Notes under the pieces: model-generated
The model's input: the letters and a program-made list of their open reading frames with translations, nothing else
Database searches by the model: none
Told to the model about the DNA's origin: nothing
Assembly (NCBI GenBank): GCA_000750105.3
Contig: JPHH03000148.1
Coordinates: 1-15,062 of the forward strand
DNA length: 15,062 bases
Direction of reading: 5' to 3'
Source of the DNA: Tolypocladium sp. Sup5 PDA-1
Taxonomy: Eukaryota; Ascomycota; Sordariomycetes; Hypocreales; Ophiocordycipitaceae
Program-made: the position numbers and the translations under genes
Shown here: piece after piece, positions 1 to 8,211 of the stretch
Layout of the letters: the number at the start of each line of letters is the position of its first letter
How positions within the stretch are numbered: position 1 is the first letter of the stretch

Positions 1-39
1 ATCATGGGTGGGGCGCAGGTTTGTATGGTAAAGATTTCA

Positions 40-75
40 AGGTCTACCTTGCCTTTGCCTCGCAGCTATGATAGG
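40..75 (+). repeat. 36-base direct repeat, left copy
   Basis: This stretch is identical over 36 bases to 11766-11801, in the same orientation. It begins AGGTCTACCTTGCC and ends CTATGATAGG. It still contains CpA and TpG, and the heavily RIP-mutated DNA starts directly after it, so it sits at an element boundary. The bases before 40 (GGTGGGGCGCAG at 7-18) also occur as the reverse complement at 11913-11924, so both places may derive from one repeat family. Its function is unknown. Confidence 0.85.
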
Positions 76-917
76 TCAGTACTTCTAATCGGCCTTCGGT
101 CGCACTTAGCGTATACTAGTCGTCTTCGGAGCTCGTATCGTTAATGCTCCCTTTGTCTAAATTGTTTAGTTGCTTGCTTATCTAGGCAAGTATTGCGGCT
201 GCTTCTTTATCCTTAAAGTATTATCTTGCCTATGCGAATAGTCGCTTTCTTTCTTACTCGTTCGTTTCGCGGGTAAGGCGGCTTCGCTATCTTTCTTAGT
301 CGTATTCTCGTATCTTCTCCTAGTATTCTTCGCTATATTATTAGATCTATTTCTCGGTAGATCCTCCTAGATAGGCGAATTTAGGTCTATCGTTTAGTTC
401 GACTAATTCTCTTAATCGGTTACGTAGCTTAGGTTCCTCCCGTTATTACTTAAGTCTACGTCTATCTATTACGCCTCGTAACCTAGATACTCCTCGTCGT
501 CTAGTTATAGCGAGAGTCTTTATTATTAGTTCTCTCGGGAACTATCCGCTATTCTATTTATCTAATAGGTGCGTGTTGCAATTGTCGTTATAGCACGCTA
601 TCTAGTTCATGTGGTTATGGCTGGCTAATTCCTTATTAATAGCGTTAAGGTATTTCTTACCTCCCAGTGCTAGCTTCTAACCAGGCCTTTTTAGTTATTT
701 ATATTCGCGGGCGAAGTATCTAAACTTCCCGTAGTTATAGTACTTCTTGCCTTCCTTAGGCTAGTCCTTCTATGCTATGTCTAGATCTATTCGTCTAGGG
801 TTCTAGGTATAGGCCTATACGGTATTCTCTATGCGCTTCTTTCGCTAGTTTACGCGGGGGTTATTATTATAAGGAGAGTTCTAGTAACCTCTTCCCTATT
901 TCTTTTCTTAGCGTCGC
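76..917 (-). mobile_element. RIP-destroyed interior of an LTR retrotransposon (Gag remnant)
   Basis: Read on the minus strand, this is the coding interior that follows the LTR at 918-1371. At 742-701 one frame reads YYNYGKFRYFAREY. This is an exact CX2CX4HX4C zinc knuckle in which every Cys and the His has become Tyr (TGC/TGT to TAC/TAT, CAC to TAC) and one Gly has become Arg, each change explained by RIP. The same frame continues past 607 into a segment with Cys, His and Asn-Asp residues, as expected downstream of a fungal Gag knuckle, with many TAG/TAA stops. Only about 175 bases separate the LTR from the knuckle, so most of the Gag N-terminus is missing, presumably by deletion. No CpA or TpG occurs at 235-569. 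Whether it is Gypsy or Copia cannot be told, because no reverse transcriptase lies in the window. Confidence 0.8.
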
Positions 918-1371
918 TATAATAGTTTAGGTTCCCAAGGGATAAACCAGAGGTTTATATTAGCAGGTAGGTTAGGGCGTAGCCGTTAAATAGTCTTATT
1001 ACGATAGTAATAGATCGGATATCCTAGATAGTAGATCGTAACTAAAGGGTTTGAAGTAATATAAGTGTGTCTATATTAGAATAATATATTAAAAGCTAGC
1101 GAGGTATCTATGCTATAGTAAGGAAATTAGGGGGTCCTATATACTAGGTGTTATTCCTAGATTATTGAGAGCCCTTAATAATCCATTGCCTAGATTACTT
1201 AGATTATTGCCCGATCGTAGTAATCTAGCTCACCTAGATCACCTACCGATCCTAATAATCCAATATCGCTATGCTACCATTGGCCCGTCGTTCCGACCAT
1301 TGTTCCGTGCAGCCCGCAGTAGCGCCTGCACAGCCGGCCCATCCCGTGGCCCGTCAGCCTGGGTCGTAACA
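918..1371 (-). mobile_element. LTR of a fungal retrotransposon, minus orientation
   Basis: Read on the minus strand, it starts TGTTACGACCCAGGC at 1371 and ends CTATTATA at 918. The terminal TA is probably an original CA changed by RIP. It matches 12748-13181 over about the first 90 bases and about the last 210 bases, while the middle differs. A TATA motif (AGTATATAGGACCCC, at about 1132-1146) followed by the conserved stretch shared with the other copy suggests the element's promoter. Because the Gag remnant follows its 3' end, this is the 5' LTR of the element running toward base 1. An open plus-strand frame across 1165-1500 is incidental. Confidence 0.8.
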
Positions 1372-2640
1372 GGCGGCCCTTATATTATCGACCTAGTAGC
1401 TCGCTATCTACTCCTAGGTAGAGATACTAAAGTAGCCCCGGCTAATAGCTATCTTACTCTAGCGGGTAATTATATTCTTTTATCTTCTATTATTCTATAA
1501 GGTAATTAAGCGTCTAATAGGGAACTAACGAGTAGCTTATAGTTATAAAATATTAATTATTTAGCTCTCTACCTCGTCTTTCTTCCCGTAGAATAGCTAG
1601 CTATCTTACTAGGACGCTATAATTAGTTATATCTAGATCTAGCTATAGCTATCTAGTAATAATAGGATACTATAGTTTACGCGTAGCTTAGTACTAAGCG
1701 TTACTAGGAGTATTTCTAGTAGTAGGTAAGTGGCTACCGATATCCGCTATTGCAATTATACTTATATTCCCTTACCTCTATTATAGAACTCGTAGGTCTA
1801 CTAGAGATTATCGTTGCCGGAACCGGTCTACTTAATATACTCTTTTAGTATAGCTACCTAGTGCTACCCCGCTATAAGCTCTAGCTATTTATCCTCGTTT
1901 ACCTCCCGCTAGTCTTTAAATAAGAGCGGCTTATTAACGCGGTTGCCGGGCCGTATAGGCTACCGTTTCGACTCTAAATACTACTTTATCTAGCTTATAG
2001 CTTACGGGCTATAGAGCACGAGTAGGTGGTTTTCCGCTGAATTCCGCGCTAACCCCCCCTTTTTAAAGGCATAGCAGAGGCTTAGGATATACTAGCGATC
2101 TAGCTACCTATTTTAGCCGATTCTTTATATAGAAGTAAGAGCTTCTACTAGAAGTTTAGCTATCGCGAGAAGGTATAGTCGTGCTTGCTCCCGAAGAGAC
2201 TCGGCGTCTTTTAAACCGCTATATAAGGCATTACTCTTATTATCGTCTTTCGTAGGTTTACGCGGCCGCTTTCTCGCCGGCGTACTATATATAGTTTTGC
2301 TCGAGGTACGCTTTATCTTATTTATAATATACTAGATAACCCTATATCGTGTCCTAGATTCTAACGCAAGTGTTCGGGTAGGAGACTAAGTAAGTTAAGT
2401 CCCGCGGGAAAAAAAACACGACTAGAATATAGGCTAACTAACGCCTAATATAATCTCCCGGGGAGATATCTCGTTGCGATACCTAGTTATGCCGGGGGCC
2501 CCTAGTCCCTGCGTATGCTAAGCTAAATTAGTAGTATGCTATACCACGTCGATAACCTTAGAACCTAGGTAATAGGGGGAGAACTTGTAAAAACATTTTG
2601 CCTAAAGGGGTAAGAGCTCTAGCGAACCCTAGTCCCTTAT
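1372..2640. mobile_element. RIP-mutated repeat, family not recognised
   Basis: CTAG and TATAG are very frequent and CpA/TpG are scarce, so this is an old repeat. I see no LTR pair or conserved domain. The best coding trace is on the minus strand from about 2339 to 2125. It is about 70 codons, has a basic segment (ARKRPRKPTKDDNK) followed by a Leu/Ala-rich helix-like stretch, and ends at TAA. It could be the remains of a transposon protein, but I cannot name it. GC-rich palindromic sites such as CCCGCGGG (2401) and CTCCCGGGGAG (2455) lie toward the right end. Confidence 0.6.
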
Positions 2641-2651
2641 ACTACCTTACG

Positions 2652-2973
2652 TTTCGCCCCTAGGGGCGAAAATTCAGTAACGTTTAGTTAGTACTCCTAG
2701 CTCCTCTATATCGAAGAGGTTATAGTTTCGCCCCTGGGGGCTAAACTATACTCTTATACTAGTTTCTACTCTCCCTCTGCATTTTCGCCCCTAGGGGCGA
2801 AACTATATATACTCGCTCTATACTCTACTATCCTTTATATTTCGCCCCCGGGGGCGAAATAACATATACTCTCTCTACCCTCTACTATCCTTTACATTTC
2901 GCCCCTAGGGGCGAAACTACATATACTTACTCTACACGCTACTGTCCTTTATATTTCGCCCCCGGGGGCGAAA
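2652..2973. repeat. Tandem array of GC-rich 20-base palindromes, 57-base period
   Basis: Six copies of TTTCGCCCCYRGGGGCGAAA are present, at 2652-2671, 2726-2745, 2783-2802, 2840-2859, 2897-2916 and 2954-2973. Centres are 74, 57, 57, 57 and 57 bases apart, so the last five form a strict 57-base tandem repeat of a 20-base palindrome plus a 37-base pyrimidine-rich spacer. The spacers resemble one another, for example sharing CTATCCTTTA before the palindrome. The central tetranucleotide is CTAG, CTGG, CTAG, CCGG, CTAG and CCGG in order. Copy 2 has one arm mutated (GCTAAA). This is a minisatellite with strong cruciform potential and no evident coding role. Confidence 0.9.
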
Positions 2974-3340
2974 CTAGCTAACGGTGACCTTGCGCCCTAT
3001 GCTTTACTATATAGCTTTATAATAGTTAATAGTAATACTTAATAATAATAATGCTTGATAATAATAATAGATGCGAACTATAAATAGATATAGCGAATAG
3101 ATTAGACAATTCTATTATAATATAAGCTTAAGCGTGATAATAATAATTTCTACGTAAACCGTGACCGAGTTTCGCCCCCGGGGGCCAAACTCTGCCCCTC
3201 CTCTGCTAAGCCTACCCGGAACCCTAAACACCGGAACGCCCCCAACAATGCCGGGGGGTAGAGTTCACCGGAATAATTGGCTCTAAAGTCGAAACGGGCC
3301 CCGTTTCGGGACGCAATACTAGAGAGGAAACGCATGTATC
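2974..3340. repeat. AT-rich stretch with TAA runs and two stray palindromes
   Basis: Bases 3010-3150 are AT-rich with several diverged (TAA)n runs (AATAATAATAAT near 3040 and again near 3062 and 3137). A seventh relative of the upstream palindrome lies at 3167-3192 (GAGTTT, then CGCCCCCGGGGGCC, then AAACTC), with one arm changed. An imperfect palindrome GAAACGGG-C-CCCGTTTC is at 3291-3307. No gene is supported here; a minus-strand open frame across 3150-3335 simply traverses the palindromes. Confidence 0.6.
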
Positions 3341-3464
3341 TTATCTATCGACACATTAGTTTCTGCCACGCTAGAAAATTCTAGGAGGCTCTCTTTCTCT
3401 TCGACGGGGATAGAAATTATGCTAGGGGAGACGTGGGTGATGGATTGGTCGGCTGAGCCGCCGA

Positions 3465-4411
3465 GGAAGGCGCAAACACGGCATCCAAGCTCGGTCGATT
3501 ATAGAATGTCCACGTATCCGGGACGACGATGAAGACAAGATCGCGATCTAACTATGGCGGGTGAACCATGGTTTCGTGGTTAAGGAACCCGACTACTTTG
3601 CCCGTACTAACGAACAAGGGATAGGGCTAGAATTTAGTATCGCGCCTCTTAACTATCTTATAGCAAAGGGAGGCCCACCGATTAGCATAGATTAGGAAGA
3701 GGACGAAAACCTAGAAAGGATAAAATCCACCGAAGGGGGTTTTAGCTAGATTCCCGGGAATTTCGAAGCTCGATAACTGCACGAAGCCGCAGCACTTAAG
3801 CTAGTCCTCTCCTAGTTTCGCAATCGGGCCGCTGCGAAGAAAGGAGCGGCCGGAGCCTAGAATAGGGCCGGAAAAGCAGGCGACTGGCGACATTGTGGGG
3901 AAGAACTCGTCGCTAGTGGTCTATTGCGCTAGTAAGAAAGGTAACAACATCCTCGCAGAGAGCCGGCTCATACTAACGCCTAAAAGCCGAAGTCGCGGAT
4001 ACTAAGAGCGGGGGCGCGGTACTCGATAGGCTCTTTAATAGGCCCGCGATATAGGTCCTCGTCGAGATCCTAGGTAAGGATATATAGATAGACGCGGCCC
4101 TGTATAAGGAAGTATCTGCCTTACTACTCGGACGCGATAATTTCTTTATTATATAAAGATATATTGAGACTGAAGAAGGCTTGGCTAAAGGCGTCGTCGT
4201 CGCCTTCGGCGGTACGTAAGAGACTTCGATACCGTTAGTCGTCCGCGTGAGCTAAGGAGGCTTAGGGAACATGACCCTAGCGGTAGTCTCCGCGTCGAGG
4301 CCCCTGATTAATTGGTAGTCACGAACCGTAGACTTAGCGGATAGATCGCTGTTAGTCGTGACGAAGAATATCAAAGTCATGTCACTGCCGAGGTCCCTCT
4401 GGTATTCGTAA
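3465..4411 (+). pseudogene. RIP-degraded protein-coding remnant, unrecognised
   Basis: Two coding-like plus-strand frames follow each other. The first runs 3465-3929 and includes a stretch reading VVKEPDYFARTNEQGIGLEF. The second, in another frame, runs 3995-4411 and includes DRLFNRPAI, DAALYKEVSALLLGRDNFF and TSIPLVVRVS. Between these blocks the stops in frame are all TAG or TAA, none TGA, as expected when CAG, CAA or TGG codons are hit by RIP. The residue composition is protein-like over more than 250 codons. I recognise no domain, and the frame change means at least one indel or a lost intron. It is probably a transposon-carried or duplicated host gene, because RIP needs duplicated DNA. 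The right part (after about 4260) is less mutated. Confidence 0.55.
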
Positions 4412-4976
4412 GGTCTGCGATGAGGAGTATCGTTCTGGGCATCTGGACAAGCAGGGCTCGAGGAATCCCACGGAGAGATGGAAAACGATGAGACAAGGCT
4501 AGTAGTGGACACTGCATGGGCTGTTAGGAGATCATGACAAAGCTTGGGAAATGTAATGTAGATCATCAATAGTTGCCCTTTCGGCTTAGCCGCCGGGCGT
4601 AATCAATTGTGTGTGTGTAACGATCACTAGAAACGATGGTGGTTACGCACGTTTCCTGTCGGCCAGAACTCTGGCAGGAGACGGCTTATCTCGGGCTCGA
4701 TTCTTAATGGTCAGATTAAGATCTGAGACCTAACCCGAGGCTCGTGTCTACATACGTTCGATGGCCACGACGATTCTATATTGTCGATCGCTTTGTCTAT
4801 GGATGGTCCTACGTAGGATTCCCTTTTCTTTTAGAGGTTTACGTTATACCGTTGCTTCGCGTGTGCATCGGGAATCCGAGAGCCCCCTTTAACTGTGTGT
4901 GCATCGTGTGTGAGGCGCTATCTCGAACCTGCTGCGCTTGATACATACCAAATGAAACACGCCATTTTTACGACAA
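4412..4976. other. Non-coding, lightly mutated intergenic DNA
   Basis: No supported gene. It contains a short (GT)n run at 4609-4618, a small hairpin GCCAGA-AC-TCTGGC in the 4660-4675 region, and a short inverted repeat CAGAT-TAAG-ATCTG near 4712. RIP bias fades out across roughly 4260-4600. Confidence 0.5.
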
Positions 4977-5081
4977 TTTGCTATTTGTTATTTGCTATTT
5001 GTTATTTGCTATTTGTTATTTGCTATTTGCTATTTGCTATTTGTTATTTGCTATTTGTTATTTGCTATTTGCTATTTGTAA
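4977..5081 (+). repeat. Heptanucleotide microsatellite (TTTGYTA)15
   Basis: Fifteen uninterrupted 7-base units fill this stretch. The fifth base of the unit varies between C and T. From the left the units read C T C T C T C C C T C T C C, and the last unit is TTTGTAA. The partly alternating order suggests expansion of a 14-base dimer. One plus frame reads through it as a hydrophobic repeat (ICYLLFA), but this is a by-product of the 7-base period and is not taken as a gene. Confidence 0.97.
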
Positions 5082-5497
5082 CTCCTTCTCGTGCTGTATC
5101 ATAGCGGCAGAATGCACTACTGAATGTACCAGTGTTGCGTAGTAGACGCTAATGCGCCCTTTTGATTAACCGCAAATTGCAGTGGCCGATCGCAAGGGGG
5201 ACTCGATCTCAGACAGCAAACCATTGCCCTGCACCTGACCACACCACTACTCTTGGACGGGCTGTTTGCATCTGTGAGCATGCAGCTTGTTTCTAGCTCT
5301 TCCAGACTGCGCTAATTGAGCATGTCGACAAGTGTGTGATATGTCTAGATCCGCATGCAGGACGTCTGTCAGGTCACCGGGGCATGGCAAAAAGCAAGCT
5401 TAAGCCAACATTGTTCGTGTTGGTCGTGTCATGAGCATGTAGTATGTTGGCAGCTTTGCAAGAAGCTACTGGAGAGAAAGGCGCGCGGGATGGAATG
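5082..5497. other. Intergenic region upstream of the cysteine-rich ORF
   Basis: The DNA is not RIP-mutated and no gene is seen. On the minus strand, 5250-5199 has weak tRNA-like A- and B-box resemblance without a foldable T-stem. The right end is presumably the upstream promoter of the transcription unit starting near 5530. Confidence 0.4.
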
Positions 5498-5505
5498 GTA
5501 TAAAT
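5498..5505 (+). promoter_or_regulatory. TATA box of the 5726 ORF
   Basis: GTATAAAT is followed within about 15 bases by a pyrimidine-rich stretch (CTCGTCTCATCC...) and then an A/C-rich leader with ATTCATCAACACAAG. This is the usual layout of a fungal core promoter. Transcription would begin near 5530-5550, giving a leader of roughly 180-200 bases before the ATG at 5726. Confidence 0.6.
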
Positions 5506-5725
5506 GCACTCGTCTCATCCTTCCTATCTTGTTCCTTTCCAATTCATCAACACAAGTTCAAGATTCAAGACTCAGTAATTAGAAACTTCACGACAACCAA
5601 TATCCGCATTTTGACCGGACAGATCTCTTCTTTCTCTCAATACACTACTCTCAGTAGGTATATTTCAAACCTTTTGTTCGTTGGGGCTTCACTGACAGTA
5701 CTGGGCAGACCACAACTACCTCAAA

Positions 5726-5821
5726 ATGCCAACCTGCGTCGACACTAGCTGCCCTAATGGAGGAACAGTCAATTCTGTCTGTAGGCACTGCGACCGTTGC
5801 CCCAGATGCTGCGACTGTTAG
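5726..5821 (+). CDS. 31-residue cysteine-rich mini-protein, or RIP-truncated first part of a longer gene
   Basis: The start codon has a good fungal context (CTCAAAATGCC) and lies behind a TATA promoter. The frame encodes 31 residues with eight cysteines: C4, C9, then a C-terminal cluster at 19, 22, 25, 28, 29 and 31 spaced CxxCxxCxxCC. There is also a His at 21 and no signal peptide. The spacing suggests metal binding, for instance a zinc-ribbon-like fold, but I recognise no family. The first stop is TAG and the next in-frame stop, six codons on, is TAA; both could come from Gln codons by a single RIP-type change. The frame is then open to 5953 and adds an Arg-rich segment. So the ancestral protein may have been about 75 residues and now truncated, or the mini-protein may be genuine. 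Confidence 0.45.
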   Translation: MPTCVDTSCPNGGTVNSVCRHCDRCPRCCDC

Positions 5822-6281
5822 TCGGCGTCGGTCAACTAAGAGCGCCGGCGCTCCGATGGCCTTCAAGGGCTGAGATGTGGTCAAAATCACGCATTGATTC
5901 ACCTCGGGGTCATTCTTATACCGGCGGGATTTTACAACAATGTTGAACACGAGTAGGACTGAGGGAATGGTGAAAATTTCTTATTTTCTATCTATTACAC
6001 TCATTTAGAAGCTATTAGACACCTAGAATGGGACTTCATGAACCCCGATTATAAGTGGCCGTATTCAAGTATTCGTTATTCCTTCGCTTTATCTCTCGTG
6101 CGGAGGAAATCTCCCACTCTTAGCATATTTGCTGCATACAATACCACATTTAAGGTATCAACGCAGTCAGTCAGAAGAGAATGCTCTGGTGTTATCACAT
6201 GCGGCGGAGCCATAATTAGGGCTTTAATCGTGACTCAGAAGACTGAGCTTTAGCGTTCTTGTAAACAGATAGCAGAAATAT
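5822..6281. other. Intergenic or decayed downstream region between convergent genes
   Basis: The first 130 bases continue the frame of the cysteine-rich ORF beyond its stops. After that I see no domain, RNA gene or repeat. An open plus frame at 6038-6253 shows no recognisable protein features. The region would hold the 3' ends of the plus-strand unit at 5726 and of the minus-strand SRR1-like gene, which converge. Confidence 0.4.
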
Positions 6282-7798
6282 CTAGGGCGATGTAGTCTTG
6301 GAAAATACTGTCAATCTGTGCATGTTACCCATTATTGGGACTTCTTCGGGTGGGACGGGGAATTCAGAGCCCTCGTAGCCTTGCCACATCTCCCTTGTTC
6401 GAGGAGACTCTGGATTTGATGATGGTCGCCTAGGAACAGTATAAATTAGTACTCAATTGTTCTCCTGGCTGCCTAACAGATACAGCGGCTTGGGCTGCTT
6501 ACCAATCTTCGTCCAAATCCTCGTTGCAGCGATAGGTGATAAATAAAGCCGGTCGAGCAATATCAGCGATGATTTGCGCGACGGGCGCTAGGGCGAAGGG
6601 CGAAAACACCACGGACTCGTCGTCAACTTCTGCAAAGCCCCCAGCCCCGTATTGTCCTACAATCTCGAACCCTTTCAACCTTAAGATCTCTTTCGTTTCG
6701 TCTGTGTACTGAGGGTCCTGGGTGAGTAGTCTGACTGTGTTCCCGGTTTCGGAGCGAACTATATCTGCCAACGTCAAAGCGGCCCAATGCTGCATCATGC
6801 TGCCTTCCACGAAGCCTAATTCTGGTTCCTTATTCACGGACTTGTTGTTTTGGATCCTCCACCAACAGGGAGGTCTGGCAGTTAGGTCACCAAGCCCGAA
6901 ACAAACGACCTTGTTGACTTTGCGGGCGCCCAGCAGTTCTCGAACCACTACTTTGAACGCTTGGCAAGTAATGCTCTCGTTCCAAAGCTGCCACTTCTCC
7001 TCGAGAGCCACCTCGTAGCCTTCAATAAGCGTCTCAAACTGTCGGTGCGCCTGGTTTCTCCAGTCCACGAGATACGAGCAGTGATACGTTCCGGTAATGC
7101 CATCAGGTTCTGCATGGACAAGACTCCAATATTCCTGGAACTTGACACGTGGCTTCCTAGCGGGAGGTATAACGAGTTAGCTCTGAATATCACCTGCTTC
7201 ATATGTAGAGGCTGGTAAGAGGCACCACACCAGATCGGTCTTGCTACTCCGCACATCGGGTTTGGAATTTGGACTGTGGTACCATCTACACGTCGAACTG
7301 TAAAGTTCTTGGTAGTATAGCACTCAGAGAGTTGTCGTTCGATGTCTTCAAGATCACTTTTCCTCCAGAGCTTGGCCCCTAAATTGTACAAGTCTGTCGC
7401 ACGCTGGCTGCTCCTCATCCATGGTAGGCGACCGTACTCGAGCAGTGGCTGTGCGGGAAGCCCTTGATCCTCCTGAACCGACTCTCCCAGATCGGATGAG
7501 TATTTGACATCCGACATGATGTAAGGATCACAGCAAATGATCTGGTCGCCAAGGGAGAGAAAAGTATTCAGGTATGGCTTTGAAAGCTCTAGGTCCAAAT
7601 TCGATCCGTTCCCGACGTTGGTGCGGGGTTACGCAGGCAAGGCAGGGGTTGAAGATGACACGACCCGGAACGGAATAACTATTCGTCCTCTTGACTTGGG
7701 CAGTGGGCAAGGCCAATTGACTCCTCATGCATGGCATCCTCCTGTTCACTTTTGACATCAAGATCAGGTCGCTCACTCACACAGAAAGTCAATAGCAT
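6282..7798 (-). pseudogene. SRR1-like domain protein gene, disrupted
   Basis: The minus-strand coding blocks match the fungal SRR1-like family (named after plant SENSITIVITY TO RED LIGHT REDUCED 1; biochemical role in fungi unknown). Block A, from about 7628 to 7045, carries the fungal N-terminal part (LPWMRSSQRATDLYNLGAKLW and following). Block B, 7068-6503 in another frame, carries the SRR1 core: a cysteine-then-GLG strand (VVCFGLGDL), a conserved QHWAALTLADI helix, and a TQDPQYTDETKEIL strand-turn. A 73-base intron then joins exon 2 (6429-6282), ending at TAG. Blocks A and B join only with a one-base frameshift near 7041-7050. No intron with usual signals fits there. Upstream of A there is TAA at 7631-7629 (possible CAA origin), and an acidic N-terminal frame from ATG 7798 ends at TAG 7681, so the 5' end also needs a frameshift or intron. 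The block A frame has no ATG near its left end (it would start at TTG 7598). Domain assignment is fairly sure; the exact start is not. Confidence 0.75.
6430..6502 (-). other. Spliceosomal intron in the SRR1-like gene
   Basis: On the minus strand the donor is GTAAGC at 6502, a branch-like TACTAAT lies about 20 bases before the acceptor, and the acceptor is CCTAG ending at 6430. Removing 73 bases rebuilds a TGG codon and opens a further 49 codons rich in conserved-looking residues (PESPRTREMW, VPIMGN) to TAG at 6284-6282. Without splicing the protein would stop immediately at TAA 6501-6499, so the intron call is supported by both signals and reading frame. Confidence 0.75.
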
Positions 7799-7828
7799 CG
7801 CTGCCTAACAGGCTACAACCAGTCATGC

Positions 7829-7853
7829 TACTGCTGCCTTGCAGGCAGCAGTA
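7829..7853. repeat. Perfect 10-base-arm hairpin
   Basis: TACTGCTGCC and its reverse complement GGCAGCAGTA flank a 5-base loop (TTGCA). It lies about 30 bases upstream of the 5'-most candidate start (ATG 7798) of the SRR1-like gene. It could be a regulatory dyad or a miniature-element relic. The rest of 7854-8211, up to the kinase-like gene, is ordinary non-RIP DNA in which I find no gene. Confidence 0.6.
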
Positions 7854-8211
7854 TCTCCATCGAGTATTTAGTTCGGTTCAATTTCGCTCCTTAGATAGAA
7901 AATCAAGAGTCTTTCGTTGCCCGATTCACAGGGGATCTTCCGCCCGATCGTTGTCCAGTTATCCAATCAATCGTGTTGTGCGATAGGGCCCGTGATTTCT
8001 TCCCCTTTTCCCATAATGTCCTCGGAGCTGCAATGCAGCGGAGGGTAGAGAGGCACAGACGAGTGGGGGATTCAGTCCGTCGAAAGGGTAGCCGGCGCCT
8101 GCCATTCCGTCAGCACATACCCTCGTGCTTGCCGCTCAAAGGCACAGGGGGACTGACTGGCACAATGGACAGTTGAAATGTCCTTTCAGAAACCATTTAT
8201 AAATCCTCACC

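Noticed and set aside
1165..1500. 111-codon open plus-strand frame
   Set aside because: It crosses the LTR on its antisense strand and starts at a non-ATG codon; the LTR explains the sequence.
2652..2973. CRISPR-like layout: 20-base palindromic repeats with equal spacers
   Set aside because: The spacers are similar to each other, the organism is fungal, and the whole 57-base unit is repeated, so this is a minisatellite.
4252..4569. 105-codon minus-strand frame
   Set aside because: It lies antisense to the better-supported fossil frame and has no recognisable features.
4744..5104. Open plus-strand frames, one with a hydrophobic ICYLLFA repeat
   Set aside because: The first starts at GTG with no protein features; the second is the heptamer microsatellite read in frame.
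5199..5250. tRNA-like A and B boxes on the minus strand
   Set aside because: The B-box resemblance has two mismatches, the T-stem does not pair, and no acceptor stem was found.
7021..7095. An intron joining the two SRR1-like blocks
   Set aside because: The only GT..AG pair that would fit is about 37 bases and lacks a branch site; a one-base indel explains the frames better.
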